Shown here: positions 42,041 to 50,583 of the stretch, one piece after another | How positions within the stretch are numbered: the first letter of the stretch is position 1 | Layout of the letters: every line of letters starts with the position of its first letter | Assembly (NCBI RefSeq): GCF_000424625.1 | Contig: NZ_AUKG01000001.1 | Span: 1-64,000 of the forward strand | From: Conexibacter woesei Iso977N | Lineage (GTDB): Bacteria > Actinomycetota > Thermoleophilia > Solirubrobacterales > Solirubrobacteraceae | Direction of reading: 5' to 3' | Length of the DNA stretch: 64,000 nucleotides | The notes under the pieces: model-generated | The model's input: only the letters and a program-made list of their open reading frames with translations | Databases searched by the model: none | Told to the model about the DNA's origin: nothing | Made by a program: the position numbers and the translations under genes

Positions 42041-42046
42041 ATTATA
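42041..42046 (-). promoter_or_regulatory. TATAAT -10 box of the tetR gene
   Basis: On the minus strand the hexamer TATAAT lies ten bases before the tetR ATG (42031). With normal spacing transcription would begin within about three bases of the start codon, giving a leaderless or nearly leaderless mRNA. No good -35 box is seen. A 9-base palindrome CAGTGACTG at 42070-42078, between the two divergent genes, is a candidate operator core. Confidence 0.5.
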
Positions 42047-42098
42047 ACAGTTCAGACGCCCTAGACTTACAGTGACTGAAGCATTACGATGCGCGGCA

Positions 42099-43112
42099 AT
42101 GTCAGGACCCCTCTCCCCTCCCCAGCCGCTCGCCATCGACGTCAGGGACCTCAAGAAGTCCTTCGGCGAGATCGCGGCCGTCCGCGGCGTCTCGTTCTCC
42201 GTCGCTCCCGGCGAGGTCTTCGGCTTCCTCGGACCCAACGGCGCCGGCAAGAGCACGACCATCAACATGCTCTGCACGCTGCTGAAGCCGTCGTCCGGCA
42301 GCGCCCGCGTCGGCGGCCACGACGTCGCCACCGAGCGGGACGACGTCCGCCGCCACATCGGCCTGGTCTTCCAGGACCAGACGCTCGACGGCTACCTGAC
42401 CGCCGAGCAGAACCTCCGCCTGCACGCGGAGCTGTACGGGATCGACCCGAAGGTCGTCCCGGCGCGGATGGAGCAGATGCTCCGAATGGTCGACCTCTTC
42501 GACCGGCGCAGGGACACCGTGATGACGTTCTCGGGCGGCATGCGCCGGCGCCTGGAGATCGCACGCGGCCTGATGCACTCCCCGCGCGTGCTGTTCCTCG
42601 ACGAGCCGACGATCGGCCTCGACCCTCAGACCCGCGCCTCGATCTGGCGCTACATCCGCGCGCTGCAGAAGACCGAGGAGACGACGATCTTCATGACCAC
42701 GCACTACATGGACGAGGCGGAGTTCTGCGACCGCATCGCGATCATGGACCGCGGGCAGATCGTCGTCCTCGACACGCCGCACGCGCTGAAGGCCAGCGTC
42801 GGCAAGGACCGGGTCACGCTCGGGACCGCCGACGACGCCGCCGCCACCCAACAGCTACAGGAACGCTTCGGCCTGGAGGCGAGCACCTCCGAGGGCCACG
42901 TCACGTTCTTCGTCGAGTCCGGCGAGGAGTTCGTCCCGCGGCTGTTCGAGGAGCTGCAGGTGCCGATCACCGCCGTCTCGGTCTCCCGCCCCACGCTCGA
43001 CGACGTGTTCATGACCTACACCGGCTCGACGATCCGCGACGCCGAGACCGGCGGCGGCGCCTCAGAGCGCAACCGCCACATGATGCGCGCGATGGCGGGA
43101 GGCCGGCGATGA
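42099..43112 (+). CDS. ABC exporter ATP-binding protein (DrrA/CcmA type)
   Basis: 337 residues from ATG 42099. Walker A GPNGAGKST, Q-loop LVFQDQTLDGYLT, signature FSGGMRRRLEIARGL, Walker B VLFLDEPTIGLD and H-loop FMTTHYMDEAE are all intact. The C-terminal domain (RPTLDDVFMTYTG) is typical of the daunorubicin-resistance exporter group. With the next gene, joined by an ATGA overlap, it forms a two-gene exporter for a lipophilic drug or lipid. Control by the divergent TetR protein is likely. Confidence 0.94.
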   Translation: MSGPLSPPQPLAIDVRDLKKSFGEIAAVRGVSFSVAPGEVFGFLGPNGAGKSTTINMLCTLLKPSSGSARVGGHDVATERDDVRRHIGLVFQDQTLDGYLTAEQNLRLHAELYGIDPKVVPARMEQMLRMVDLFDRRRDTVMTFSGGMRRRLEIARGLMHSPRVLFLDEPTIGLDPQTRASIWRYIRALQKTEETTIFMTTHYMDEAEFCDRIAIMDRGQIVVLDTPHALKASVGKDRVTLGTADDAAATQQLQERFGLEASTSEGHVTFFVESGEEFVPRLFEELQVPITAVSVSRPTLDDVFMTYTGSTIRDAETGGGASERNRHMMRAMAGGRR

Positions 43113-43987
43113 GCGCGACCACCGCCGACACGCTGATCCCCGAGACCGTCGCGGTCCGCGTCCCGGCGCGCTCGTGGCGCTCGGAGTACCGCGCGATCAA
43201 GATCGTGTGGAGGCGTGAGCTGATCCGCTTCGCCAACGACCGCATGCGGATCGTCACGTCGCTCGTCCAGCCGCTGCTGTTCCTGTTCGTCCTCGGCTCC
43301 GGACTCCAGACGCTGAGCGCCGCGTCGTCGCACGGCGTCGACCTCAAGACCTTCATCTACCCCGGCATCCTCTGCATCTCGGTGATGTTCACCGCGATGT
43401 TCTCCGCCGCCTCGATCGTCTGGGACCGCGAGTTCGGGTTCCTGCGCGAGATGATGGTGGCGCCGATCCGGCGCTCGTCGATCGTCGTCGGCAAGTGCCT
43501 CGGCGGCGCGACCGTCGCGTCGTTCCAGGGCGTGATCGTCCTCGCGCTCGCCGGCCTCGTGCACGTCCCGTACGACCCGCTGCTGATCCTCGGCGTCTTC
43601 GGCCTGCAGTTGTTGTTGGCCTACACCGTGACCGCGTTCGGCGTGATGATCGCGATCCGGATCAAGCAGATGCAGTCGTTCATGGGCGTCATGCAGATGA
43701 TCGTCATGCCCATGTTCTTCCTGTCGGGCGCGTTGTACCCCGTGTCGGGCCTGCCGCAGTGGCTGGCCGTGCTGAACCGGATCGACCCGCTGACCTACGC
43801 GGTCGACCCGATGCGGCGCCTGGTCTTCAACCACCTCGACATCTCCGCGGCGGCGCGCAGGACGCTCGACCCGGGCGTGACGTGGTTCGGCTGGCACCTG
43901 CCGTCGCTGCTCGAGGCGGCGATGGTCCTGGTGCTCGGGCTGATCATGATGGCGATCGCGATCGCCGAGTTCAGCGCGACGGAGTAG
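43109..43987 (+). CDS. ABC-2 type exporter permease (DrrB type)
   Basis: 292 residues with six membrane segments after a cytosolic N-terminus. SLVQPLLFLFVLGSGL, a loop with WDREFGFLREMMVAPIRRSSIVVGKCLGG (the ABC-2 signature region that contacts the ATPase) and MPMFFLSGALYPVSGLPQWL are typical. It forms the channel with the ATPase encoded just upstream. The 3' end overlaps the opposite LuxR-type gene by 17 bases. Confidence 0.93.
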   Translation: MSATTADTLIPETVAVRVPARSWRSEYRAIKIVWRRELIRFANDRMRIVTSLVQPLLFLFVLGSGLQTLSAASSHGVDLKTFIYPGILCISVMFTAMFSAASIVWDREFGFLREMMVAPIRRSSIVVGKCLGGATVASFQGVIVLALAGLVHVPYDPLLILGVFGLQLLLAYTVTAFGVMIAIRIKQMQSFMGVMQMIVMPMFFLSGALYPVSGLPQWLAVLNRIDPLTYAVDPMRRLVFNHLDISAAARRTLDPGVTWFGWHLPSLLEAAMVLVLGLIMMAIAIAEFSATE

Positions 43988-46661
43988 CCGCGGGATCGCC
44001 GAGGTCCGGCGGCGCGGCGGCGGCCAGCTCGGTCCGGTTCGCGACGCCGACCTTGGCGAACGCGTGCGACAGGTGCGTCTTGACCGTCGAGCGCGACATG
44101 TACAACTTGCCGCCGATCTGCGGGTTGTTGAGACCCTCGACCGCAAGACGGACAACTTCGCGCTCGGTCGGCGTCAGCGCGCCCCAGCCGGTGCCGGGGC
44201 GGCGGCGCGGGCCCCAGGTGCGGCGGACGTAGGCGACGGCGGCGGGCCGGTCCAGGTCGCCGGGGTCCTCGCCGGCGACCGCGGCGCGGGCGGTCGCGAT
44301 CGCCGCGGCGCGGTGCGGCGGGAGGGTCGGGACGAGGCCGGTCCGGACGCGCTCGCGCGCCGCGGCGGCCAGGACGCGCGCCGCCATGTCGGGGCGCTCG
44401 GTCGACACCATCAACAACCCGAGCGCCTCCAGCGAGTCGGTGGCCGGGCCGTCGAGGCCGTGCTCGACGCGCAGCGCGAGCGCCCGCTGGTGGCACGCGA
44501 TCGCGGCGTCGTCGTCGCCGGCCTCGTGCGCCAGCCAGCCCTGCTGCTCCAGCGCATCGGCGACGACGCGCGGCAGCGCGATCGCCCGCCCGCCGGAGAG
44601 CGCGCGGGCCGCGGTGGCGTGCGCCGCGTCGTCCTGGCCGACCGCCGCCTGCGCGGCGGCCAGCGGCGGGAGCGCCGCGGCGGCGAGGTAGGTGTCGGGC
44701 GCGTCGCCGGGCAGGCGCGCCTCGCCGGCCAGCCAGCGGACGGCCTCGGCGGCGTCGCCCGCGACGAGCGCCAGCATCCCGCGCGCACGCGCGAGGCCGG
44801 GGACGAACAGCGCGTTGCCGCCACGGTCGACGAGCCGGACGACCGACGCCAGCGCGGCGCGCGCCGCCTCGGCGTCGCCGGCCGCCAGCTCCACGAGCGC
44901 CAGCGCCGAGCGCGCGGCGCCGACGCGGTGGGCCTCGGCCAATGGCTCGGCGACCTCCGCGGCGGCGCGGGCGTGCGCGAGCGCGGCGGGCAGGTCGGCG
45001 CGCAGCAGCGCGCTCTGGGCGCGGACACCGAGCGCCGTCGACGCGACGCCGCGCTCGCCGAGCTGCAGGAGGCCCTCAGCGCCGCGGGCGAGCAGGGCAT
45101 CCGCTACATCATGCTCGTCGCGCAGCGCGTGCAGGATCCCCCGGAGCACGACCGCGGCGTGCGCGACGAACGCGTCGCCGGTCTGCGCGCCGAGCTCCGC
45201 CGCCGCGTCGGCGGCGACCCGCGAGCCCTTCAAGTCGGTGTACAGCAGCCCGACGCCGGAGAGCAGCAGGCACAGCCCGCGCAGCCGGTCGTCGCCGTGC
45301 TCGGTGGCCAGCGCCAGCCCGCGCTGGGCGGCGTCGTACTCGAGGTCGAGCGGGTCGGCGGTGTCGGCGACGAGCGCGACGCCGACGAGCAGCCGTGCCT
45401 GCAGCAGCGAGCGGTCGTCCGGTGCGAGCGCCAGCGCGCGGCCGAGCGTCGTGATCCCCTCGTGGCCGCGGCCCGCGATGTGCCACAGCCACGGCAGCTC
45501 GGCCGCGAGCTCACGCCCGCGTTGCGCACGCTCTCCGTCCCGCAGCCCCCACGCGAGCGCGGCCCGGAGGTCGCCGGCGCGGGCACCGAGCCGCTCGCGC
45601 CAGGCATCGCGGTCGCGGTCGAGCAGCGGCGCGGCCGCGCGCACCTCCGCCAGCAGGTGCGCGAGGTGGCGGTCGCGCGTCACCTCCTCCTCACCCGCCT
45701 CACGCAGCCGCGTGCCCGCGTACTCCCGGACCGACTCCAGCAGCCGGTGCTCGCCCGGCACGCCGCCCGGGACGACCAGCGACTGGTCGACCAGCCGCGC
45801 CAGCGCGGCGGGCGACGGATCGGCGTTGACCGCCGCCGCCGCGACGGCGTCGAAGGGGCCGGCGAAGACCGAGAGGCGGCGCAGCAGCGTGCGCTCAGGC
45901 TCGGCGAGGAGGTCGTGGCTCCAGTCGATCGAGGCGGCGAGCGTCGCGTGGCGGGCGGCCGCCCCGCGCGGACCACGGGTGAGCAGCGCGAAGCGGTCGT
46001 CGAGGCCGGCGTCGATCTGCGCGGGCGTCAGCGTCCGCAGCCAGGCGGCGGCGAGCTCGAGCGCGAGCGGCAGGCCGTCCAGCCGCCCGCAGAGCGAGCG
46101 GATCGCCGCGGCGTCCGCGTCGCTGCGGGCGAGGTCCGGCCGGGCGTCCCCGCCCCGCGCGACGAACAGCGCGAACGCCTCGTCGGGCGCCAGCGCGCCG
46201 ACGCGCTGGACCGTCTCGCCGGGCACGTCGAGCGGCTCGCGGCTCGTGACGAGCAGCGTCACCTCCGGGCAGGACGACAACAACGCGTCGGCGACCGCCG
46301 CGACCGCGTCGACGACCTGCTCCGCGTTGTCCATGCACAACAGCAGCCGCCGCTCGGCCAGCCCGGCGACCAGCGACCGGACGGGCCCGAGGACGCCGTC
46401 GACCAGGACGCCCGTCGCGTCGGTCACGGCGCTCACCACACGCTCGCCCTCCGCGACCGCCGCCAGCTCGACCCACGCGACATCGCCGTCCCACGCCGCC
46501 GCCGCATCGGCCGCCAGCCGCGTCTTGCCCGCCCCGCCCGGCCCCGCGAGCGTGACGAGCCGGGCAGCAGCGTCGTCGCCGCCGCCCAGCGCGTGGGCCA
46601 GCGCCGCGCGCTCCGCCACGCGCCCGACCAGAGCCGTCCGATACACCGGCGTCGTCCCCAT
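43971..46661 (-). CDS. Large ATPase-type LuxR family regulator
   Basis: 896 residues from ATG 46661. N-terminal NB-ARC/AAA-like ATPase: LVGRVAERAAL, Walker A GPGGAGKTRL (about 40-49), Walker B LLLCMDNAEQ and the sensor LLVTSREPL, then a winged helix around SIDWSHDLLAEPERTLLRRLSVFAG. About 500 residues of TPR-like helices follow. The C-terminal LuxR HTH is LTPTEREVVRLAVEGLNNPQIGGKLYMSRSTVKTHLSHAFAKVGV. Such MalT-like proteins need ATP and an inducer to activate transcription. The divergent DHFR-like gene (74 bases away) is the natural candidate target. Confidence 0.92.
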   Translation of the reverse strand: MGTTPVYRTALVGRVAERAALAHALGGGDDAAARLVTLAGPGGAGKTRLAADAAAAWDGDVAWVELAAVAEGERVVSAVTDATGVLVDGVLGPVRSLVAGLAERRLLLCMDNAEQVVDAVAAVADALLSSCPEVTLLVTSREPLDVPGETVQRVGALAPDEAFALFVARGGDARPDLARSDADAAAIRSLCGRLDGLPLALELAAAWLRTLTPAQIDAGLDDRFALLTRGPRGAAARHATLAASIDWSHDLLAEPERTLLRRLSVFAGPFDAVAAAAVNADPSPAALARLVDQSLVVPGGVPGEHRLLESVREYAGTRLREAGEEEVTRDRHLAHLLAEVRAAAPLLDRDRDAWRERLGARAGDLRAALAWGLRDGERAQRGRELAAELPWLWHIAGRGHEGITTLGRALALAPDDRSLLQARLLVGVALVADTADPLDLEYDAAQRGLALATEHGDDRLRGLCLLLSGVGLLYTDLKGSRVAADAAAELGAQTGDAFVAHAAVVLRGILHALRDEHDVADALLARGAEGLLQLGERGVASTALGVRAQSALLRADLPAALAHARAAAEVAEPLAEAHRVGAARSALALVELAAGDAEAARAALASVVRLVDRGGNALFVPGLARARGMLALVAGDAAEAVRWLAGEARLPGDAPDTYLAAAALPPLAAAQAAVGQDDAAHATAARALSGGRAIALPRVVADALEQQGWLAHEAGDDDAAIACHQRALALRVEHGLDGPATDSLEALGLLMVSTERPDMAARVLAAAARERVRTGLVPTLPPHRAAAIATARAAVAGEDPGDLDRPAAVAYVRRTWGPRRRPGTGWGALTPTEREVVRLAVEGLNNPQIGGKLYMSRSTVKTHLSHAFAKVGVANRTELAAAAPPDLGDPAATPSR

Positions 46662-46734
46662 CCGGCCACCATCCTGCCGCATCTCGGCCACCTGGCCGAT
46701 GTACCGCCGCGCCACCGGCCCGAGCATGCCGCCC

Positions 46735-47364
46735 ATGACCAACCACACCTCCTCCTCCCCCAAGCCCCAGACCGTGATCGCCGACATGGCGATGTCGCTC
46801 GACGGCTTCATCGCGACGCCGGACGACCAGATCGACGCGCTGACCGGCTGGTACTGGGCCGGCGACACCGAGGTCGCGCCCGGCCTGCCGTTCAGGACCT
46901 CCGCCGCCACGGCGCAGCTGCTGCGCGACGTCATGAGCCGCCTCGGCGCGGTCGTCGGCGGCCGCCGCTACTTCGACCTGGCCGAGGGCTGGGGCGGCGC
47001 GCACCCGACGGGCGTCCCGGTGTTCATCGTCACCCACTCGGTCCCGGCCGGCTGGGAGGACGCGGCGCCGAACATCAACTTCGTCACCGAGGGCGGCATC
47101 GAGCGCGCCGTCGCGCTGGCGAAGGAGGCCGCGGGCGACAAGGACGTCGCGATCGCCACGCCGACGACCGTGCGCCAGTGCCTCGACGCGGGGCTGCTGG
47201 ACGAGATCAGCGTCAACGTGGCGCCGGTGCTGCTTGGCAGCGGCCAGCGCTTCTTCCCCGGCGAGGACCTCCAGCAGATCGCGCTGAGCGACCCCGAGGT
47301 CACGGTCGGCACCGGCGTGACGCACCTGCGCTACCGCCTCGCGAAGACGCCCGTGGCGGCCTAG
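46735..47364 (+). CDS. Dihydrofolate-reductase-like (RibD C-terminal) protein
   Basis: 209 residues from ATG 46735 (an ATG nine bases earlier is possible). VIADMAMSLDGFIATPDDQ is the opening strand of the family, then GAVVGGRRYFDLAEGWGG, VFIVTHSVP, FVTEGGIERAVALAKEAAG and DEISVNVAPVLLGSGQRFF. These proteins bind NADPH and reduce pteridine- or riboflavin-precursor-like compounds; most stand-alone copies are uncharacterised. It is divergent from a LuxR-type ATPase regulator and followed by a very strong hairpin. Confidence 0.9.
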   Translation: MTNHTSSSPKPQTVIADMAMSLDGFIATPDDQIDALTGWYWAGDTEVAPGLPFRTSAATAQLLRDVMSRLGAVVGGRRYFDLAEGWGGAHPTGVPVFIVTHSVPAGWEDAAPNINFVTEGGIERAVALAKEAAGDKDVAIATPTTVRQCLDAGLLDEISVNVAPVLLGSGQRFFPGEDLQQIALSDPEVTVGTGVTHLRYRLAKTPVAA

Positions 47365-47383
47365 AGCGAAGCGGAGCGGCTCG

Positions 47384-47419
47384 CGGCTCCCTGCGACCGG
47401 GAGGGGTCGTAGGGAGCCG
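47384..47419. terminator. Strong 15-bp hairpin between convergent genes
   Basis: GGCTCCCTGCGACC (47385-47398) pairs with GGTCGTAGGGAGCC (47405-47418) with one G-U wobble, extended by one outer C-G pair, around a 6-base loop GGGAGG. It starts 20 bases after the DHFR-like stop and lies in a 205-base gap between convergent genes, so a bidirectional terminator is the simple reading. There is no T tract. Both arms and the flanking sequence are unusually well structured, so it may be a repeated element or RNA. Confidence 0.6.
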
Positions 47420-47569
47420 GCAAGCGCATGGCGTTCTTGCCCAGGAAAGGCGGCGGCTTCCGATCCTGAGGCGTCCGTGCCCCTGCCTTCTGATCTCCTG
47501 CATCGGCCGCTCCGCCCAGGTCCTGAAGCCCATGTCCGCACGCGTACATCCGGGACCTGGAGCGCTGTC

Positions 47570-48673
47570 TCACAGCTCGCCGATCGTGCGCAGCGAGGTG
47601 TCGGCCGACCGCGGGCCGAGGCCGAACCGGGGCTCGGCGGCCTCCGCGCCGGTGATCCAGGCCTCCATCCGCTCGCCGAGCGCCGGGCCGTGCTTGAACG
47701 CGTGCCCGGACCCGCCGCCGAGCAGCCACACGCGCGCGCCGTGCTCCGGGTGCGGCGCCGCGACGAACCACGTGTCCTCGGTGATCTCGTACTGGCACGT
47801 GCGCGCGCCGATCAGCGGCGTGCCGGCCAGCGCCGGGAAGCGATGCGCCAGGTACTCGCGGGCGAAGCGCTCGTGCTCCGGGTGGACGCGGCGCTCGCCC
47901 GTCTCGGCGTCGAACGGCGGCCCGTCGACGTCGGGCGCGACCTTCAGCCCGCGGCCGTCGAGGTCGCCGAGCCCGTAGGCGGCGCCGTCGTAGTCGACCC
48001 AGCCCGGCACACCCGGCGTCGCCCACGCGCCCGGGGCCGCGAAGTAGAAGACGTCCTGCTGGGTGATCCGCAGCGACAGCACGTCGCCGAACAGCGCCGG
48101 CATCCAGGCGCCGCAGGCCCAGACGACGACGTCGGCCTCGAGCACGCGCCCGTCGTCGAGCACGACGCGCTCCCCGTCGGGCCGCGCCACCGCCCGGATC
48201 CGCTCGGCGCCCGCCGCGACCGCGCGGTCGGCCAGCGCGCGGCAGGCCACCCGCGCGTGCAGGATCCCCGCCTCCGGCTCCAGCAGCGTGAACGCGAGGT
48301 CGTCGGTCCGGACGCTCGGGAACAGGAACTCGGGATCGACCCGCTCGCACGGCACGCCGCACGCGGTCAGCGTCGCCTCGCTGTCGGCCTCCCATCCGTC
48401 CTCGCGCCGCGCGAACCACGCGACGCCCGCGGGCGCGACCAGCGCCGGGTCCAGCTCGCGCCACAGCTCCAGCGCGCGCCGCGACATCCGCGTGTGCAGC
48501 GCGTCGGCACCGTGCGACGCGCGGATCAGCCGCGACTCGTCGCCGCTCCCGGACCGGACGTGCCCGGGCGCCAGCGCCTCGACGTGCCGCACCGACCACC
48601 CCGACCGCGCGAGGCGATCGGCGACCGACGAGCCCAGCACGCCCGCACCCACGACGACAGCAGAACGCGTCAT
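47570..48673 (-). CDS. Monomeric sarcosine oxidase / N-methyltryptophan oxidase-like flavoprotein
   Basis: 367 residues. N-terminal FAD-binding SAVVVGAGVLGSSVADRLARSGW (GxGxxG), then GDESRLIRASHG as in monomeric sarcosine oxidase. ARTCQYEITEDTWFVAA contains the Cys that carries covalently bound FAD in that family, and GGGSGHAFKHGPALGE with the Lys/His near the C-terminus is also shared. The reaction would be oxidation of an N-methyl or secondary amine with release of H2O2 and an aldehyde. No sarcosine or betaine genes are nearby, so the amine is unknown. Confidence 0.88.
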   Translation of the reverse strand: MTRSAVVVGAGVLGSSVADRLARSGWSVRHVEALAPGHVRSGSGDESRLIRASHGADALHTRMSRRALELWRELDPALVAPAGVAWFARREDGWEADSEATLTACGVPCERVDPEFLFPSVRTDDLAFTLLEPEAGILHARVACRALADRAVAAGAERIRAVARPDGERVVLDDGRVLEADVVVWACGAWMPALFGDVLSLRITQQDVFYFAAPGAWATPGVPGWVDYDGAAYGLGDLDGRGLKVAPDVDGPPFDAETGERRVHPEHERFAREYLAHRFPALAGTPLIGARTCQYEITEDTWFVAAPHPEHGARVWLLGGGSGHAFKHGPALGERMEAWITGAEAAEPRFGLGPRSADTSLRTIGEL

Positions 48674-48695
48674 GGGGCGGGACGCTACCGCGGGC

Positions 48696-50438
48696 CTACT
48701 TCACCGTGAAGGTCATCCACTTCGACGTGACCTTCTTCCACGGCGCCTGGCCCTGGTAGACGACGCGCACGCGCCACCTGCCCTTGTACTTCAACCTGGC
48801 CTTGAAGGTGAAGGCCTTGTTCGCGGGCTTCAGGCCGCCGATGAGCTTGCGCCACTTCTTCTTCTTGTTGCGGAACTGCCACTCGACGGACACCTTGCCG
48901 CCCAGCGACGGGACCGCGGCGCCCGCCTTGGCCGCCGCGGCACGCGACATCGAGCCGCCGATCGAGCACACGCGCTTCTTGGTGCACTTGACCTTCGCCG
49001 ACTTGAACTTGACCGCCGGGACCAGCGTCGCCCTCAGCGCGGTCAGCGCGACCTTGGTCACCTGGACGCTGGCGGTCGACGTGTTGCCGTTCCTGTCCAG
49101 CGCGGTGACCGTGATCGTGTGCGGGCCGAGCGCCAGCGCGCCGCTGCCCTGCCACGGCGCCAGGCCGACCGGCGTGTTGTTGAGCAGGTTGGCCGTGAAG
49201 TTGCGGATCTCGGCCGGCTGGTTGTCGTAGGAGAACGTGATGCGCGCGATGCCGACGCCCGTGTCGGTCGCCGCGGCGCTGAGGTCCAGCTTGTCGACGA
49301 ACTGCTGGCCCTGCGTCGGCTTGATGATCCGGATCGACGGCGCGTCGAAGTCGCCGCACTGGGCCGCCCCGCCGCCGTTGGCGGCCGCGACCGCGCGGAA
49401 CGCGGACAGGTCCGGCTTCGGCGAGCCGTCGGTGTGGACCAACCCGTAGTGGTTGAGCTCGTCGACGCTCTGGTTCGACATGTCGCGCAGCGTGAACCAG
49501 TCGGCCTTCTGCACGTAGGAGTCGTTGGCGAGGCACGCGTAGGCCTGCGTCAGGTACTGGGCCTGGGCGGCCTCGGTGACGCCGGACGGCTTCTGGCCGG
49601 TCCACTGCCCGCGCGTGCAGGACGTCGGGCCGCCGGCGGTCGAGGACCAGCCGAGCTCGGACATCCAGATCGGCTTGCCGCCGTCGCCGTTGGCGGCCAT
49701 CACGTCGTGCACCGAGCGGTAGCCCAGGAACGTGTACTGCGCCAGCTGCCCGCCCGGGTCGCGGTAGAACGCGTCGGGCCCGCGGTCCAGGCACGCGGTG
49801 TCGGTGTGGACCGAGACGACGTCGAAGTTGCCGCCCGCGCCGTTGGCGTAGAGCTGCTGGATCCAGGAGTAGTTGTTGCCCGTGGTCGGGCCGGTGACGA
49901 CCGTCGCGCTCGGGTCGGCCGACTTGACCGCGGCGTAGGCGGCCTTCAGCAGCGCCGTGTAGCGCCCGACGTCCGGCGTCGGGTGCCAGAACGCGGTCTC
50001 GTCCGGCTCGTTCCAGATCTCGTAGCCCGCGACCGTGCCGACGTTCTTGTTGTGCGCGACGAAGGCCTTCATGAAGTCGGCGTACGTCTGGGGGTCGGTC
50101 GGCGGGACCAGCGGGTCGTTGGAGCCGCTCGCCCACGACGGCGTGTTGAGCACGACGAAGATCGGCTGCGCGCCGGCCGCGTTGATCTGCCTGATCGCGG
50201 CGTCGTAGTTGGCGGACTGGCCGCCCGCGGGGTAGTCCGCGGCGCTGTGGGGCGCCAGGTCGGCCCACGAGGCGAAGATCCGGATCGTCTTGGCGCCGGT
50301 CGCCAGGCCCTCGGCGATGGCGTCGTGGCTGACCGAGGCGACGTTGACGCCCGGCTCGGCGGCCTGGGCGGTCCCGGCGGCCGGAATCAGCGCGACGGTG
50401 GCGACCGCGAGGGTCAGGAGCAGCTTGAACAGGCGCAT
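48696..50438 (-). CDS. Secreted clan GH-A glycosidase with C-terminal beta modules
   Basis: 580 residues from ATG 50438. Signal peptide MRLFKLLLTLAVATVALIPAAGTAQA. TIM-barrel domain about 30-380: FVVLNTPSWAS, the acid/base Glu144 in YEIWNEPDET and the nucleophile Glu261 in PIWMSELGWSS, as in GH5/GH39-like enzymes. Then an Ig-like module (APSIRIIKPTQGQQF and LGPHTITVTALDRNGN) and a Lys/Arg-rich beta module that ends in YKGRWRVRVVYQGQAPWKK. It should cleave beta-glycans outside the cell; the exact polymer is not readable. The basic C-terminus may bind cell-wall polymers. Confidence 0.88.
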   Translation of the reverse strand: MRLFKLLLTLAVATVALIPAAGTAQAAEPGVNVASVSHDAIAEGLATGAKTIRIFASWADLAPHSAADYPAGGQSANYDAAIRQINAAGAQPIFVVLNTPSWASGSNDPLVPPTDPQTYADFMKAFVAHNKNVGTVAGYEIWNEPDETAFWHPTPDVGRYTALLKAAYAAVKSADPSATVVTGPTTGNNYSWIQQLYANGAGGNFDVVSVHTDTACLDRGPDAFYRDPGGQLAQYTFLGYRSVHDVMAANGDGGKPIWMSELGWSSTAGGPTSCTRGQWTGQKPSGVTEAAQAQYLTQAYACLANDSYVQKADWFTLRDMSNQSVDELNHYGLVHTDGSPKPDLSAFRAVAAANGGGAAQCGDFDAPSIRIIKPTQGQQFVDKLDLSAAATDTGVGIARITFSYDNQPAEIRNFTANLLNNTPVGLAPWQGSGALALGPHTITVTALDRNGNTSTASVQVTKVALTALRATLVPAVKFKSAKVKCTKKRVCSIGGSMSRAAAAKAGAAVPSLGGKVSVEWQFRNKKKKWRKLIGGLKPANKAFTFKARLKYKGRWRVRVVYQGQAPWKKVTSKWMTFTVK

Positions 50439-50583
50439 GAGGTGGAGTCGTGATCGTCCGGATTCGGGGAACGGGCAGCCGGAAACGGCCCTCTGGCCCA
50501 ACCTATCGGCGGCCACCGGTGCACGCTTTAACGGTCGGACGTCGCTCTCCCGAACGATCGCGCCCCTGTAGCGTCCCGTGGCG

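Noticed and set aside
44064-47978. A 1304-residue plus-strand frame
   Set aside because: Mirror of the LuxR-type ATPase gene; the opposite strand has Walker motifs and a LuxR HTH.
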